Shown here: positions 8,638 through 16,916 of the stretch, in pieces
How positions within the stretch are numbered: the first letter of the stretch is position 1
Layout: every line of letters begins with the position of its first letter
Assembly: GCA_946480575.1 (NCBI GenBank)
Contig: CAMLKF010000003.1
Location: forward strand, 1-62,678
Source of the DNA: an uncultured Nitrososphaera sp.
Lineage (GTDB): Archaea > Thermoproteota > Nitrososphaeria > Nitrososphaerales > Nitrososphaeraceae
Reading direction: 5' to 3'
Length of the DNA stretch: 62,678 nt
Program-made: the position numbers and the translations under genes
The notes under the pieces: model-generated
Database searches by the model: none
The model's input: only the letters and a program-made list of their open reading frames with translations
What the model was told of the DNA's origin: nothing

Positions 8638-9905
8638 TGCTGCTTCTTTATCCTGCGAAATGCCTCGCCGTATGCCTCGACTGTCCTATCGGCGTCGTCT
8701 TCAGTGTGCGCATACGACACAAAGCACGTTTCAAACTGCGAAGGCGATATGAACACGTCATACTTTATCAACTCGTCAAATAATTTGCGGAAGGTCGCCG
8801 CGCTTGCCTTCCTTGCGGTCGCGTCGTCCTTTACCCTTTCGGAGGTAAAGAAGAGCTGGTACATCGAGCCTATCGAGTTTATCACGCAGTCAAGCTTGCT
8901 GTCTGACATCATGTCCTTGATGCCATCGACGATGCTATCGCATGTCCTTGCTATCTGTGGGTAGATGGCGTTCTTGGCTTCTATCAGAGTTTCAAGGGTT
9001 GCAGTCGCGGCTACCACTGAAACTGGGTTGCCTGCAAACGTGCTTGCCTGGTAGACCCTGCCTGCCGGCGCCAATTGCTGCATTATTTCCTTCTTGCCTG
9101 CAATCGCGGCTATCGGAAATCCGTTGCCAAGCGCCTTTGCAAACGTTGCCAAGTCCGGCTTGACGCCAAAGAACTCGCCGGCGCCGCCAAGCGCAAGGCG
9201 AAAGCCAGTGACTACTTCGTCAAATATCAACACCACATCATTTTGCTGCGTTAACTTCCTTACTTTGTTGAGGTATCCCTTCTCCGGCGGCACAAGGCCG
9301 ATGTTTGCAAGGGCCGGCTCCATTATCACGCAAGCTGGCCTGCTTTTTTCAATCGCCCGCTCAAGTGCAGCAGGGTCGTTGTACGGCACGACTGCCGTGT
9401 GCATTGATGCCTCTTCGAGCACGCCCTCTGAGGCAAGCATGCTGGCGGCGCCAGAGCCAGCCTTGGCAAGCACGTAGTCATGGGCGCCGTGGTACCCGCC
9501 TTCAAATTTTACCACACCCTTTCTTTTTGTAAACGCGCGGGCAAGCCTGATTGCATGCATAGTGGCTTCAGAGCCGGTGTTGACGATTCGTACCATCTCT
9601 GCAGACGGCACCACCTTGCATATCATCTCTGCCAGCTTGACCTCCCTCTCTGTCGGGACGCAGAACAGCGTCCCGTTTTCCAGCTGCGACCTTGCCGCTT
9701 CAACGACTGAAGGGTAGCCGTGACCCAGAATCATCGCCCCGTAACCCATGCAAAAATCGAGGTAGGTCTTGTGATCGGCAGTGGTTATCTTGCTACCCCT
9801 AGCTGAGGTGGCAAAGAATGGGTAAGGATCGTAAAAGCGAACTGGGCTGTTGACGCCGCCGGGCAGGATCTTTTTTGCCCTGCCAAAGAGCTGTTCTGAT
9901 TTCAA
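8634..9905 (-). CDS. hemL: Glutamate-1-semialdehyde 2,1-aminomutase
   Basis: 423 residues, PLP-dependent class III aminotransferase fold. It converts glutamate-1-semialdehyde to 5-aminolevulinate, the C5-pathway precursor of all tetrapyrroles. N-terminal LPGGVNSPVRFY, the phosphate-binding NTGSEATMHAIRLARA, LIFDEVVTGFR and the PLP-lysine region TFAKALGNGFPIAAIAG are all present. It is the first gene of a tightly overlapping operon that continues with hemC, SUMT and hemD. hemA and hemB, needed for adjoining steps, are not in the window. Confidence 0.96.
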   Translation of the reverse strand: MKSEQLFGRAKKILPGGVNSPVRFYDPYPFFATSARGSKITTADHKTYLDFCMGYGAMILGHGYPSVVEAARSQLENGTLFCVPTEREVKLAEMICKVVPSAEMVRIVNTGSEATMHAIRLARAFTKRKGVVKFEGGYHGAHDYVLAKAGSGAASMLASEGVLEEASMHTAVVPYNDPAALERAIEKSRPACVIMEPALANIGLVPPEKGYLNKVRKLTQQNDVVLIFDEVVTGFRLALGGAGEFFGVKPDLATFAKALGNGFPIAAIAGKKEIMQQLAPAGRVYQASTFAGNPVSVVAATATLETLIEAKNAIYPQIARTCDSIVDGIKDMMSDSKLDCVINSIGSMYQLFFTSERVKDDATARKASAATFRKLFDELIKYDVFISPSQFETCFVSYAHTEDDADRTVEAYGEAFRRIKKQQ

Positions 9906-10127
9906 CTATGATAGAGCTCTCCACGAGGCGCTATAATAATTATTGTAATACGGGGAGGAGTTGTTCAAGCCAAGGCACGTAAGCAGTTATGGAGAGGCCA
10001 CGACAGATTTAACGCGCTTGGCGCTACTATGCTATGATATGATATTATAATACCAACGATGATGCTTGCTGAGAAACTCCTCTCATCTTTCTTTTGTATC
10101 AATTAAGAAATTATTTATTGGCCCCGC

Positions 10128-10292
10128 CTATGTCTTCTTTGTCGCCTTGACTACAAAGTCTTTCGGGTTAAGCAGCGCGCCGCAACAGGGGCACAGGTTG
10201 TTGAGTTGGTTCGAAATTTCCTTTACCGATCTGAGGACTTTCATCTTATGTATGATAGAGCTGCATCTGTCGCATACGACATTTACAAACAT
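10128..10292 (-). CDS. Small zinc-ribbon protein, 54 residues
   Basis: A short minus-strand gene with an ATG at 10292 and TAG at 10128. Two cysteine knuckles, CDRC (residues 7-10) and CPCCG (34-38), are separated by a basic helix-like stretch, as in small zinc ribbons. An AT-rich TATA-like element at 10312-10320 lies about 25 nt upstream, which supports the start and a leaderless mRNA. Probably a nucleic-acid or protein adaptor. No specific function can be given. Confidence 0.6.
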   Translation of the reverse strand: MFVNVVCDRCSSIIHKMKVLRSVKEISNQLNNLCPCCGALLNPKDFVVKATKKT

Positions 10293-10311
10293 ATGCAATG
10301 ATTAGTGGTTA

Positions 10312-10320
10312 TAGAATATA
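10312..10320 (-). promoter_or_regulatory. TATA box of the 54-aa zinc-ribbon gene
   Basis: The minus strand reads tatattcta, centred about 24 nt upstream of the ATG at 10292. Confidence 0.4.
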
Positions 10321-10431
10321 CGGATACTTGTAGCGAATCTTTACAAAGTGTGCAAGTATTTTTAGCTAGCTTGCCCGGATAGGACCCTATATACTATAAC
10401 TCATTGACCGTTTTTCCACCTAGCCTTTAAG

Positions 10432-10773
10432 TCAGCCCAGAACAAAGCCGGCAGCAAAACTGCCAGTCGAGGGAATGCCAAAATTCATCATCGTAGGAAC
10501 TACTTGGCTGTCCATCACGGGGGAGACATATCCGCCAGTGCTATTTGAAAATTCCGTTATAGCCGTATTTGTCACTGAAACGACCTTTCCCCAATCTACG
10601 TTGATCAGCCCTTGGTAATTCAGATAGGCCGAACCCGTAAGAAAAAGGCCTGTTATGATCATTATGATCTTTATCCCCTTTTTTATAGCGTAGCCGATCA
10701 GAAATCTTCCGATACCGCCTGAAAACGCTGATGTTAGGATGGAGCCGATGTCATATAAGTCGTCTTCGTTTAT
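10432..10773 (-). CDS. FUN14-family small membrane protein, start unclear
   Basis: The frame ending at 10432 stays open back to about 10782 and reads DIGSILTSAFSGGIGRFLIG, YAIKKGIKI, then a hydrophobic segment and YLNYQGLINVDWGKV, which is typical of FUN14-domain proteins (glycine-rich helix pair, then a membrane helix). The first ATG in this frame comes only at about 10662, inside the conserved domain. Upstream there is no ATG, GTG or TTG in frame after the preceding stop. An ATG at 10755, where a leaderless start is expected from the TATA-like tttaaaag at about 10784, is out of frame by one base. Either a non-standard start is used or the gene has a 5' indel. Confidence 0.6.
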   Translation of the reverse strand: MNEDDLYDIGSILTSAFSGGIGRFLIGYAIKKGIKIIMIITGLFLTGSAYLNYQGLINVDWGKVVSVTNTAITEFSNSTGGYVSPVMDSQVVPTMMNFGIPSTGSFAAGFVLG

Positions 10774-10915
10774 CCACGGCTTTTAAAAGATAATTGGTAA
10801 CGCGCAAAGACAAACATACTGGTCATGTGCTGACAACCAGACATTTCAGAATAAAGTTTGATGACAAATACATGAAAATAGAAAATTGGAAAAAGTTATT
10901 GTATTGTTGTTGTTG

Positions 10916-11164
10916 TTATGCCGATCTGTTTGCCCAAGTTACCACTGCAAAGGTGCTTACAGCAGATCCTACTATGCCTGCGAGAATTGATCCCAGTACG
11001 GCCTGATTGGCAAATACCTCTGGCAGTACACTGCCAAGCCACAACGCCACCTCTGGCACCGCCATGTATCCTACAGAGCCTATGGTAAAGCCTAGCACCC
11101 CAAAGATAAAGATCGCCTGCCTTCTAGACATCTCTGCTGCCTCCGTCGTCGTTGTCATCATCAT
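10916..11164 (-). CDS. Small two-helix membrane protein
   Basis: 82 residues: a polar, Thr-rich N-terminus and two predicted membrane helices (about 16-38 and 55-78, the second AVLGSILAGIVGSAVSTFAV). The start could be the first ATG or the methionine before SRRQAIF. Its function is unknown. It lies next to the FUN14-like gene on the same strand but 140 nt away. Confidence 0.55.
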   Translation of the reverse strand: MMMTTTTEAAEMSRRQAIFIFGVLGFTIGSVGYMAVPEVALWLGSVLPEVFANQAVLGSILAGIVGSAVSTFAVVTWANRSA

Positions 11165-11204
11165 CAGTTGTTGTAGTAGCTGCTTCTTGCCGTTGTTGTA
11201 GTAT

Positions 11205-11581
11205 TAGGTGATTCATATGCTGCAACGACTCAAAGCTGTTAATAACACTGATAGTTAATTTTTATCAAGTCATGATGCGTTCCTGTATGGCTGGCTTGCA
11301 AAAGTAGAGCTAGCACCTATGATTAACTTACGAGATTAATTTATGGGTAGCTTTAGTACAAACGATCGTTTGGGCTTGGGTTAAATTCTTGTAACATTGC
11401 AGTATAAGTTGTATATTGAGCATCTAGTGAAGAAATGGTTCTAGAGATATCTTCTTCGATAATGCACCCATTTAGAAGTATTATCATATGCATGCAAATG
11501 AGAACGGTAGCCTCGTTTCCAGCAGGGTCGCGTGTTGTAACTACTATTACGCCTTCTTATGACACATGGTAGTGAAAGGAA
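11205..11581. other. Gene-free interval upstream of TFB
   Basis: No convincing coding frame lies in either strand. The sequence is AT-rich with several TATA-like stretches (for example around 11401-11416 and 11482-11490) and probably holds the regulatory region of the TFB gene at 11582. I see no RNA gene. Confidence 0.4.
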
Positions 11582-12622
11582 ATGGAAGAAGAGATCATCG
11601 TCTTCAACAACAATAGCTCTGCGAAACCATCATGCCCCGAGTGCAGTTCTGCCCTCATTTTTGACACATCCTGTGGCGAATACATCTGCCAGTCATGCGG
11701 GTACGTTGTGATGGACAAGATGGCTTACTGCGGGCATGAATCCCATTCAAGCAATCCTGACGATAGGATGAAAAATATACGTGGCAGCGGACATAGCAGC
11801 TTTCTGTTGATGAATCGCGGCCTAAACACAGAAATTGGAATTTCAGACAAGGATTACACTGGCAAGCCGATCAGTTGTGCAACCGCCGAGCGCATTGCAA
11901 GTGCGCGCAGGCTGCATGCTCGGATAAAGGCGTCGTCTGAAGAAAGAAGGGTCGCCAGAGTATTGTTGTCGATAGACAAAATATGCTCCAAGATGCTCCT
12001 TCCAAGATCGCTGTCTGAAACGGCTGCCAAGATATACAGGAGCTATTCGTCCAGAAACGACACAAAGGGGCTATCAGTCATTGGAAACGCTGTAGCAGCG
12101 GTGTATCTTGCGTGCAAGCAATCCTGCATCGTGCGTGGACTGGAAGAGATCGTCAGCTCCGTCGACTTTCGCGACGACAACAGAAGGTCATCTTTTAAAA
12201 TGGCGTTTCAATGCTACAAAAGAATGGTCATGTGCATGGCTGATCCTGTGGAATCAGGTGAGGCGATGGCGAGATATCCTGCTGCATGTCAGCTCGATCA
12301 GGTGATACCGGTAGACAGGTACATCGCCAAGATCGCGAACACGGCAGGAATCGACTGGCGAGTGCAGAGGCTGGCTGTAGAGGTCGCCCAGCAGACAGAA
12401 AGCAACATACTGTTGTCTGGAAAGGATCCTGTCGGCATCGCGGCTGCTTACCTCTACATATCTGCATGTATTTGCGGCTACAATGTGTACCTTGCGGACA
12501 TTGCCAGCTTTTCCCGCGTTACAGAAGTTACCATTCGAACAAGGTGCAAAGAAATACTGTCAGACTTTGGTCTAGAAATACGAGTAAAAATATCAACAAC
12601 CAGAGCTGCAATTACGTGGTAG
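11582..12622 (+). CDS. tfb: Transcription initiation factor B (TFB) paralogue
   Basis: 346 residues. An N-terminal zinc ribbon has C18/C21 and C36/C39, which recruits RNA polymerase. The B-reader/linker region follows (GSGHSSFLLMNRGLNTEIG). Then come two cyclin-like repeats (about 115-215 and 240-335) that bind TBP and the BRE. The ribbon and cores are intact, but the protein carries inserted polar segments (MAYCGHESHSSNPDDR) and is cysteine-rich in the first cyclin fold. It is therefore probably one of several TFB paralogues typical of Nitrososphaera, used for alternative promoter sets, and not the sole housekeeping factor. Confidence 0.92.
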   Translation: MEEEIIVFNNNSSAKPSCPECSSALIFDTSCGEYICQSCGYVVMDKMAYCGHESHSSNPDDRMKNIRGSGHSSFLLMNRGLNTEIGISDKDYTGKPISCATAERIASARRLHARIKASSEERRVARVLLSIDKICSKMLLPRSLSETAAKIYRSYSSRNDTKGLSVIGNAVAAVYLACKQSCIVRGLEEIVSSVDFRDDNRRSSFKMAFQCYKRMVMCMADPVESGEAMARYPAACQLDQVIPVDRYIAKIANTAGIDWRVQRLAVEVAQQTESNILLSGKDPVGIAAAYLYISACICGYNVYLADIASFSRVTEVTIRTRCKEILSDFGLEIRVKISTTRAAITW

Positions 12623-12710
12623 ATCTCTTTCTTTCTTTATTCTTTTGATTTTTCTGGGCATGGTCAATCCTCTACTTGCGGCTGTCCGAGCCCGAGCGTG
12701 AGAGAGGCAA

Positions 12711-12740
12711 ACACGCGCGCGTGCGTGCGTGCATGCGTGC
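12711..12740. repeat. Thirty-base strictly alternating purine-pyrimidine tract
   Basis: From acacgcgcgcg through gtgcgtgcgtgc to the last gcgtgc, purine and pyrimidine alternate without a break for 30 nt, a sequence type that favours Z-DNA under negative supercoiling. It lies between the TFB stop and the 12820 gene, about 80-110 nt upstream of that gene. Confidence 0.7.
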
Positions 12741-12819
12741 CATCAGCTGGAAGATTTGCAATATCCGCATCATCAGACTTTTAACCTAATGCTAATTAAT
12801 AGCAGACCGCGCAGAGACA

Positions 12820-13317
12820 ATGTTGGCAACGACGACCGCATTATTTTCTAGCATGATGGATGACCTGAGGCAGACCATCGGGCTCAACCGCGATGCTCTT
12901 GCAGCCGCGCTGAGGAAGAGCCCCAACCTAGCGTATCAGAAGGTAAATGAGCTTGCAGTTTTCACGGGCTCGCGCTACGGCGTCGATCTGCAGCTGCATT
13001 TTCCGGTCGCAGGCAAGATATCAGACGTTGACGCCTACGGCATGGAGAACGTCGGCATTGTAATCGACAAGTTCCGCAGGACGTTCCCAGTGCGAAGAGA
13101 AATAGTAAAGCAAAAGGCAGTCGAGCTGCTTGGCAGTGACGCCAGGCCGCAGGACGCATACATGTACGAAGGCAAGGAAGGCGTCAAGGTAATTATGGCG
13201 TCATCTGGCGAAAGAATAGAGGTTTTGCCGGGCTCAGTGCATTTCTGGTGCAGGATCGACGAAAAAGTCAGGTCGTACGGCGACTGGCTCATGCAGAACG
13301 TGTATTTCCCTGGGTGA
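12820..13317 (+). CDS. Conserved-looking cytosolic protein of unknown function
   Basis: 165 residues, mixed alpha/beta, with no signal peptide or membrane segment. The N-terminal half is helical (DDLRQTIGLNRDALAAALRK) and the C-terminal half strand-rich (GVKVIMASSGERIEVLPGSV), ending in an aromatic motif (VHFWCRIDEKVRSYGDWL). The ATG lies about 30 nt after an AT-rich stretch (aacctaatgctaattaat), consistent with a near-leaderless mRNA. I recognise no family. Confidence 0.7.
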   Translation: MLATTTALFSSMMDDLRQTIGLNRDALAAALRKSPNLAYQKVNELAVFTGSRYGVDLQLHFPVAGKISDVDAYGMENVGIVIDKFRRTFPVRREIVKQKAVELLGSDARPQDAYMYEGKEGVKVIMASSGERIEVLPGSVHFWCRIDEKVRSYGDWLMQNVYFPG

Positions 13318-13549
13318 TGAAAAATTCGTTCAACAAATTATTTCTTAATTGTTAATACTGAATCGTTAATACTGTTTACAGAGTAATAAAAGACCGTATA
13401 TGGTGCTTTTACCAAAGGTGATTGCTGCCAACAAAAATTTATCATAATAATGGCAGCAGTCGCGGCCTGCATTGCATTAACAGTGGGGCAGTAGTTGGGG
13501 CTTTCACAAGCATCATTGCCTCCCCCTCCTCCTCCTTCTGAAGAGGTTG

Positions 13550-13913
13550 CTGTAAGGTATGACAGGTTTGGGTCAGGGAAATTATCCTACAAAGGAGGGT
13601 GGGCAGGAATGGTACCTCAACCCAGATAACCCTCTTGACGGCATGTTTGTCATAAGCCCGACAGCTACGCCTCTTCATCGCACTCCTGATGGCTCTTGGC
13701 TGATAAGCCGGGAGACGGCCGGGCAGAAAACACTGGGTCAAGATGACAGAGACTATCATAGACAGCGGCGGGTGGAGCAGCGAAACCATAATGTGCGGTA
13801 GAGCACCCGATCACATAATCGCAGGGGAGAAGCCCCGCGTGATGTTTCGGGTAGACAACGCTACTTTTGAGTTCAAGAGCTTTAGCGTCAGGGAGATGCA
13901 GCCTGCGATCTAA
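13550..13913 (+). pseudogene. Decayed gene of unknown family, frameshifted
   Basis: Coding-like segments appear in successive frames: YDRFGSGKLSYKGGWAG (from about 13558), QEWYLNPDNPLDGMFVISPT (from about 13602) and TETIIDSGGWSSETIMCGRA through to FSVREMQPAI and a stop at 13913. No single frame covers them. The strand-rich, glycine/aspartate-rich character suggests an exported beta-sandwich domain. The N-terminus is missing. It ends just before the convergent gene at 13918. Confidence 0.4.
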
Positions 13914-13917
13914 ATAA

Positions 13918-14664
13918 TCACAAGTTGCTTGTCGTGTCACCAGTGGAGGAGGAGGAAGAAGAAGAAGGTACGCCGGAAGCGCTGACCAGCTCATACCTGT
14001 ACTGCAGGTTGTCTTCTGCGTCATAGACTTCTGCCTTGACTGGTAGCGGCATGTCCTTCGTGACCCATATCCTGCTCGTCTGGTCCCCAAGCTCGTAGCT
14101 CAGCACAAAGGCGTCAAAAGTGCCTGCAGGCGTCTGCACTGTCTCTTCGCCGGTGATGCTTACCGTGACAGACGATGAGCCGACGAATATCGTGTCCCAT
14201 GGCGCGCCCACCACAATGTACTTTGGCCTGCCAGAGTAGTCCATGTCTCGCACAGCAAGGATTGACGACTGTATGGGCTCAAGGTACGGCCTGAATGAGT
14301 CGTCCAGCTCTCCCTCGCGTGTAAGCTGCTTTGACATCTTTATCGTGCGCTCGATTGCCTGTCCCGTGCCGTTGGTAACTGCGAACTCCACGTTCCAGTT
14401 GTCGCCGGCATCTTGAAAGGTCATGGACACCTGCGCAGCGTCAAGCTCGCTTGACGGCCCGACGGCTGTCAGCGAGTACTCAAGGCGGGTCCCGTCCTGT
14501 ATGTTTGCGCCAACTTCCCAAATGTCCTCTTCAGTCGGCGGATTCAGAAAGGATGGCCCTGGGCCGGAAAACCCGCCGCCGGCTGCAATGATGCCAACGC
14601 TCACACTAATGCCCACTACAGCAAATACTGCAGTCATGATTACTACTTGCCGCTTTGGGGACAC
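13918..14664 (-). CDS. Membrane-anchored exported protein (DUF3108-like beta domain)
   Basis: 248 residues: an N-terminal membrane anchor (about 8-29), a proline-rich spacer, an outside beta-rich domain, and a low-complexity serine tail. The C-terminal half (ETVQTPAGTFDAFVLSYELG, then SRIWVTKDMPLPVKAEVY) has the pattern of DUF3108/LolA-like proteins, in which a strand pair cradles a lipid. That similarity is recalled, not computed. It is followed downstream by a pseudogene on the other strand. Confidence 0.65.
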   Translation of the reverse strand: MSPKRQVVIMTAVFAVVGISVSVGIIAAGGGFSGPGPSFLNPPTEEDIWEVGANIQDGTRLEYSLTAVGPSSELDAAQVSMTFQDAGDNWNVEFAVTNGTGQAIERTIKMSKQLTREGELDDSFRPYLEPIQSSILAVRDMDYSGRPKYIVVGAPWDTIFVGSSSVTVSITGEETVQTPAGTFDAFVLSYELGDQTSRIWVTKDMPLPVKAEVYDAEDNLQYRYELVSASGVPSSSSSSSTGDTTSNL

Positions 14665-14697
14665 AGCATTGATCGGGCGTCAGTGGCTTTATATAGA

Positions 14698-14958
14698 TTA
14701 TTTCTCTGTTACGTCAGGCGTCACATATTCGCCAATTTGGTTGTATATCTTCAGGAACCTGTTACCCTTGTCTGTCGTCTTGTAGACCTGCTCGCCCTCG
14801 ATGTATTCAAGCAGGCCGTTTTCTATTAGAACGGTCAGATATTCTTTTAGCTGAGCATATGACAGGAACGCTTTGTACATGATTTTGGTCTTTGTGACGC
14901 CACCGTTGGCAGCTTCTAGAATCTGAGCCGTTATGTCAGTTCTGCTCCTATATTTCAC
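14698..14958 (-). CDS. Winged-helix transcriptional regulator (HTH_45/ArnR1-like), minimal form
   Basis: 86 residues, essentially only the winged helix: RTDITAQILEAANGGVTKTK, IMYKAFLSYAQLKEYLTVLI, then the wing EGEQVYKTTDKGNRFLKIYN. It aligns well with the protein at 2582-2992 (ANGGVTKTKIMYKAFLSYAQ against ARNGATKTRIMYKCYVSHRL) but lacks the long tails. Probably a dimeric DNA-binding repressor. It lies just upstream of the exported protein gene at 13918 on the same strand and might be co-transcribed with it. Confidence 0.78.
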   Translation of the reverse strand: MKYRSRTDITAQILEAANGGVTKTKIMYKAFLSYAQLKEYLTVLIENGLLEYIEGEQVYKTTDKGNRFLKIYNQIGEYVTPDVTEK

Positions 14959-15040
14959 GTCTATAGGTACACAGATACGTCAATAAAAACATCTTGAAAT
15001 AATTTAGCAGGAGATTTTTCACCTTCAAAAAAGAGGAAGG

Positions 15041-15469
15041 CTATGCGGGGCTCGTTGTTTCTTTCGTAGTGGTGTCTGTCAGCTGCTCCCTGCTGCTGCT
15101 GACCGTTTCCTTCACGTACTGCGCAGTCTCGCGCGCATGCGCGCGCGTCTCTTCAGCCGCAGTTATGGTCTCGCTTATAACGCCGCGCTGCTTCAGGTCA
15201 TTTGCTGCGTCGTTTATCTCCTTAACGCTGTCGCGCGCTGCAAGCGCGGCCTCTCGAACGGCCTCTGTCAGTTCCTCTATGGCGCCGCTCTGCCTGACTA
15301 TCTTGACGGTCTCTCTCATCCTCGCAGACTCTTCTCTTATCCGCTTTGCGATGTTCTTGATCGCTTCGGCGGTCTGCTCCGGTGTCATTTCCCTAATGTT
15401 TGTTGTTGTTGTGGAAGTGGTGGTGGTAGTAGTTGAGGCGGTATTATTGTGAGTCGCACTAGTGGACAT
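15041..15469 (-). CDS. Coiled-coil helical protein with Thr-rich N-terminus
   Basis: 142 residues. After a low-complexity Thr/Ser N-terminus (about 1-25) the rest is amphipathic helix with regular Ala/Val/Ile heptads (AVREAALAARDSVKEINDAA and similar), like apolipoprotein or chemoreceptor signalling helices. There is no signal peptide. It neighbours the 162-aa coiled-coil gene upstream on the same strand, and the two share the style of RxT.ETIK/ITAAEETR segments, so they may form a heteromeric coiled coil. Within the gene, 15131-15147 is a cg-rich palindromic alternating tract. Function unknown. Confidence 0.6.
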   Translation of the reverse strand: MSTSATHNNTASTTTTTTSTTTTNIREMTPEQTAEAIKNIAKRIREESARMRETVKIVRQSGAIEELTEAVREAALAARDSVKEINDAANDLKQRGVISETITAAEETRAHARETAQYVKETVSSSREQLTDTTTKETTSPA

Positions 15470-15514
15470 TGATTTGTATATAGGTGGTCATCCTATAAAA
15501 GAAGAACCGTGCTC

Positions 15515-16003
15515 CTATTCGCCCTCGGTGAATATGCTCCGCGTCTCCCGTATCGCCTCTTCGGCATTGTGAAGCGTCCCCGACTTTTTCGATTCGACCA
15601 CGGTGATCTTGAGCTCTTCCATCAGGCCAGAAATGGAGCGCAGCATCTCCTTTATGGCATCTACCATTTCTCCCATGTTCTTGCTATCGCCCATCGAGCT
15701 CATGGTGGTCTTGGCCGACTTGATAGTCTCCCTCGTCTCGTCGAGGATGCCTGAGCTCTTTAGCTCTATTACGACCTTTTCCATCCTTGTGCTGGTGCTG
15801 TCAATGGACTCAGTCATCTTACGTATGTTCTCGATGTTTGTTACCATTGCAGGATCCTTGAAGGATTCAATAACCTCGCGGGCAGTCTTGGCAGTCTCTT
15901 TTATTTTCTCAAGCGACTCTTGGACCTCAGGCGAGCCAAGTTCCCTTATTATTTCAACAGCGTCAGACGCAGTCTCTTTTATGTCTTTAAGCTTTTCTGC
16001 CAT
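15515..16003 (-). CDS. Coiled-coil helical protein
   Basis: 162 residues, nearly all helix, starting MAEKLKDIKETASDAVEIIR. Segments such as SLEKIKETAKTAREVIESF, NIENIRKMTESIDSTSTRME and DETRETIKSAKTTMSSMG give long heptad runs resembling chemoreceptor or MCE-type alpha-helical barrels. There is no membrane segment. The gene precedes the 142-aa coiled-coil gene with a 45-nt gap on the same strand. A structural or scaffold role is a guess. Confidence 0.65.
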   Translation of the reverse strand: MAEKLKDIKETASDAVEIIRELGSPEVQESLEKIKETAKTAREVIESFKDPAMVTNIENIRKMTESIDSTSTRMEKVVIELKSSGILDETRETIKSAKTTMSSMGDSKNMGEMVDAIKEMLRSISGLMEELKITVVESKKSGTLHNAEEAIRETRSIFTEGE

Positions 16004-16146
16004 CTATCATAATAATGGCTTCCGGGTTAATTGCAGAGCGGACAAATTTCTAGCATTCATGTTCTATAACTTTTAGCTACTGCCCATTTTCATTATCCTG
16101 TCCTACAGCTTGGAAGGTACGGGCATGACTGACAGGCGCGAAATCC

Positions 16147-16370
16147 TTACGAGCTCTCACCCTGCAAAGGCGAGGTGGCCTTTATTGCATCCAGCGTCAC
16201 AGGCCGGGCAAGCCGGTCGGCGGGCCTGACATCGACGACGGTGAGCGACCTTCCTTTGGGTCAGGATATAGGGGTCTGATGCAATCTCCATGATGCCGAC
16301 CACTTGCTCTTCGTCAGTCACCGGTGTGGTAAAACAGCCTCCTATCGCCCTTCTTTATGCTCCAGAGTTG
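16147..16370 (-). pseudogene. CBS-domain protein remnant, frameshifted
   Basis: Within a 540-bp gap the minus strand reads SIKKGD (near 16360), then in another frame TDEEQVVGIMEIASDPYILT (about 16310-16240), then in a third frame TVVDVRPADRLARPVTLDAI and a stop at 16147. The VVGI....DI-like strand-helix pattern is that of a CBS domain. Two indels and a missing N-terminus make this a dead gene. Confidence 0.5.
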
Positions 16371-16541
16371 TTGTTTGAGAGCAAAAGGTTGTTTTTGCCA
16401 TTCAAAGGATGGCAGGACAGCCTGGGACGTCAAGCTGGGAATAGCTGTAGTTTGACGGCTCTTGCTTAAACAGCCAGTATGCCATATAGCAGTAGCATAT
16501 AATTTTTTGTACTCCGTAATATGAACTCAAAAAAGGCGCCA

Positions 16542-16913
16542 TTACGCCACATCGGCTGTGGTGATTTTTTTCTTGTTCTTTTCTGTATCTACCGCCACAC
16601 CTTCGCTAGGGCTTCTGGTATCATGAATCTTGTCATAATTGGCTTCATATGCCATGCAGCAGCCGTGCGGGGCAATGACATCGGAGACCTTGCCGTTCAC
16701 GTCTGGCCCATCATTCTCTACAAGCATGCATTTGCCGCCACCTTGGCTTATCCAGTAGATGCAGTTGTAACAGAAATACCCTTCATGCAGGTTTGAGTCG
16801 GTAAACTTGTCATACTCGATGTATGACGCCTGAAGCTTGCTTCTCTTCTTGAACTTGGTGAGATTGTCTACTGCTCCAACAGCCTCTTTGATCTTTTGGC
16901 CAACATCTGGCAT
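16542..16913 (-). CDS. HiPIP-like four-cysteine protein, copy 2
   Basis: 123 residues. The core reads GYFCYNCIYWI, then GGKCMLVENDGPDVNG, then APHGCCMAY. Cysteines 48, 51, 62 and 85 (or 86) have the CxxC...C...GxCxxY/W arrangement of high-potential iron-sulfur proteins, where four cysteines hold a [4Fe-4S] cluster in a small fold. The N-terminus is a helical extension and the C-terminus a lysine-rich tail. There is no Tat or Sec signal, so it would act in the cytoplasm. The start is 3 nt after the stop of the paralogous upstream gene. Cluster binding is inferred. Confidence 0.72.
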   Translation of the reverse strand: MPDVGQKIKEAVGAVDNLTKFKKRSKLQASYIEYDKFTDSNLHEGYFCYNCIYWISQGGGKCMLVENDGPDVNGKVSDVIAPHGCCMAYEANYDKIHDTRSPSEGVAVDTEKNKKKITTADVA

Positions 16914-16916
16914 TTT

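Noticed and set aside
6756..8752. Long plus-strand open frames (up to 353 codons) across the hem operon
   Set aside because: They are antisense shadows of hemD, SUMT and hemC, whose catalytic motifs are on the minus strand. Their composition is Ser/Pro/Arg-rich with no domain signature.
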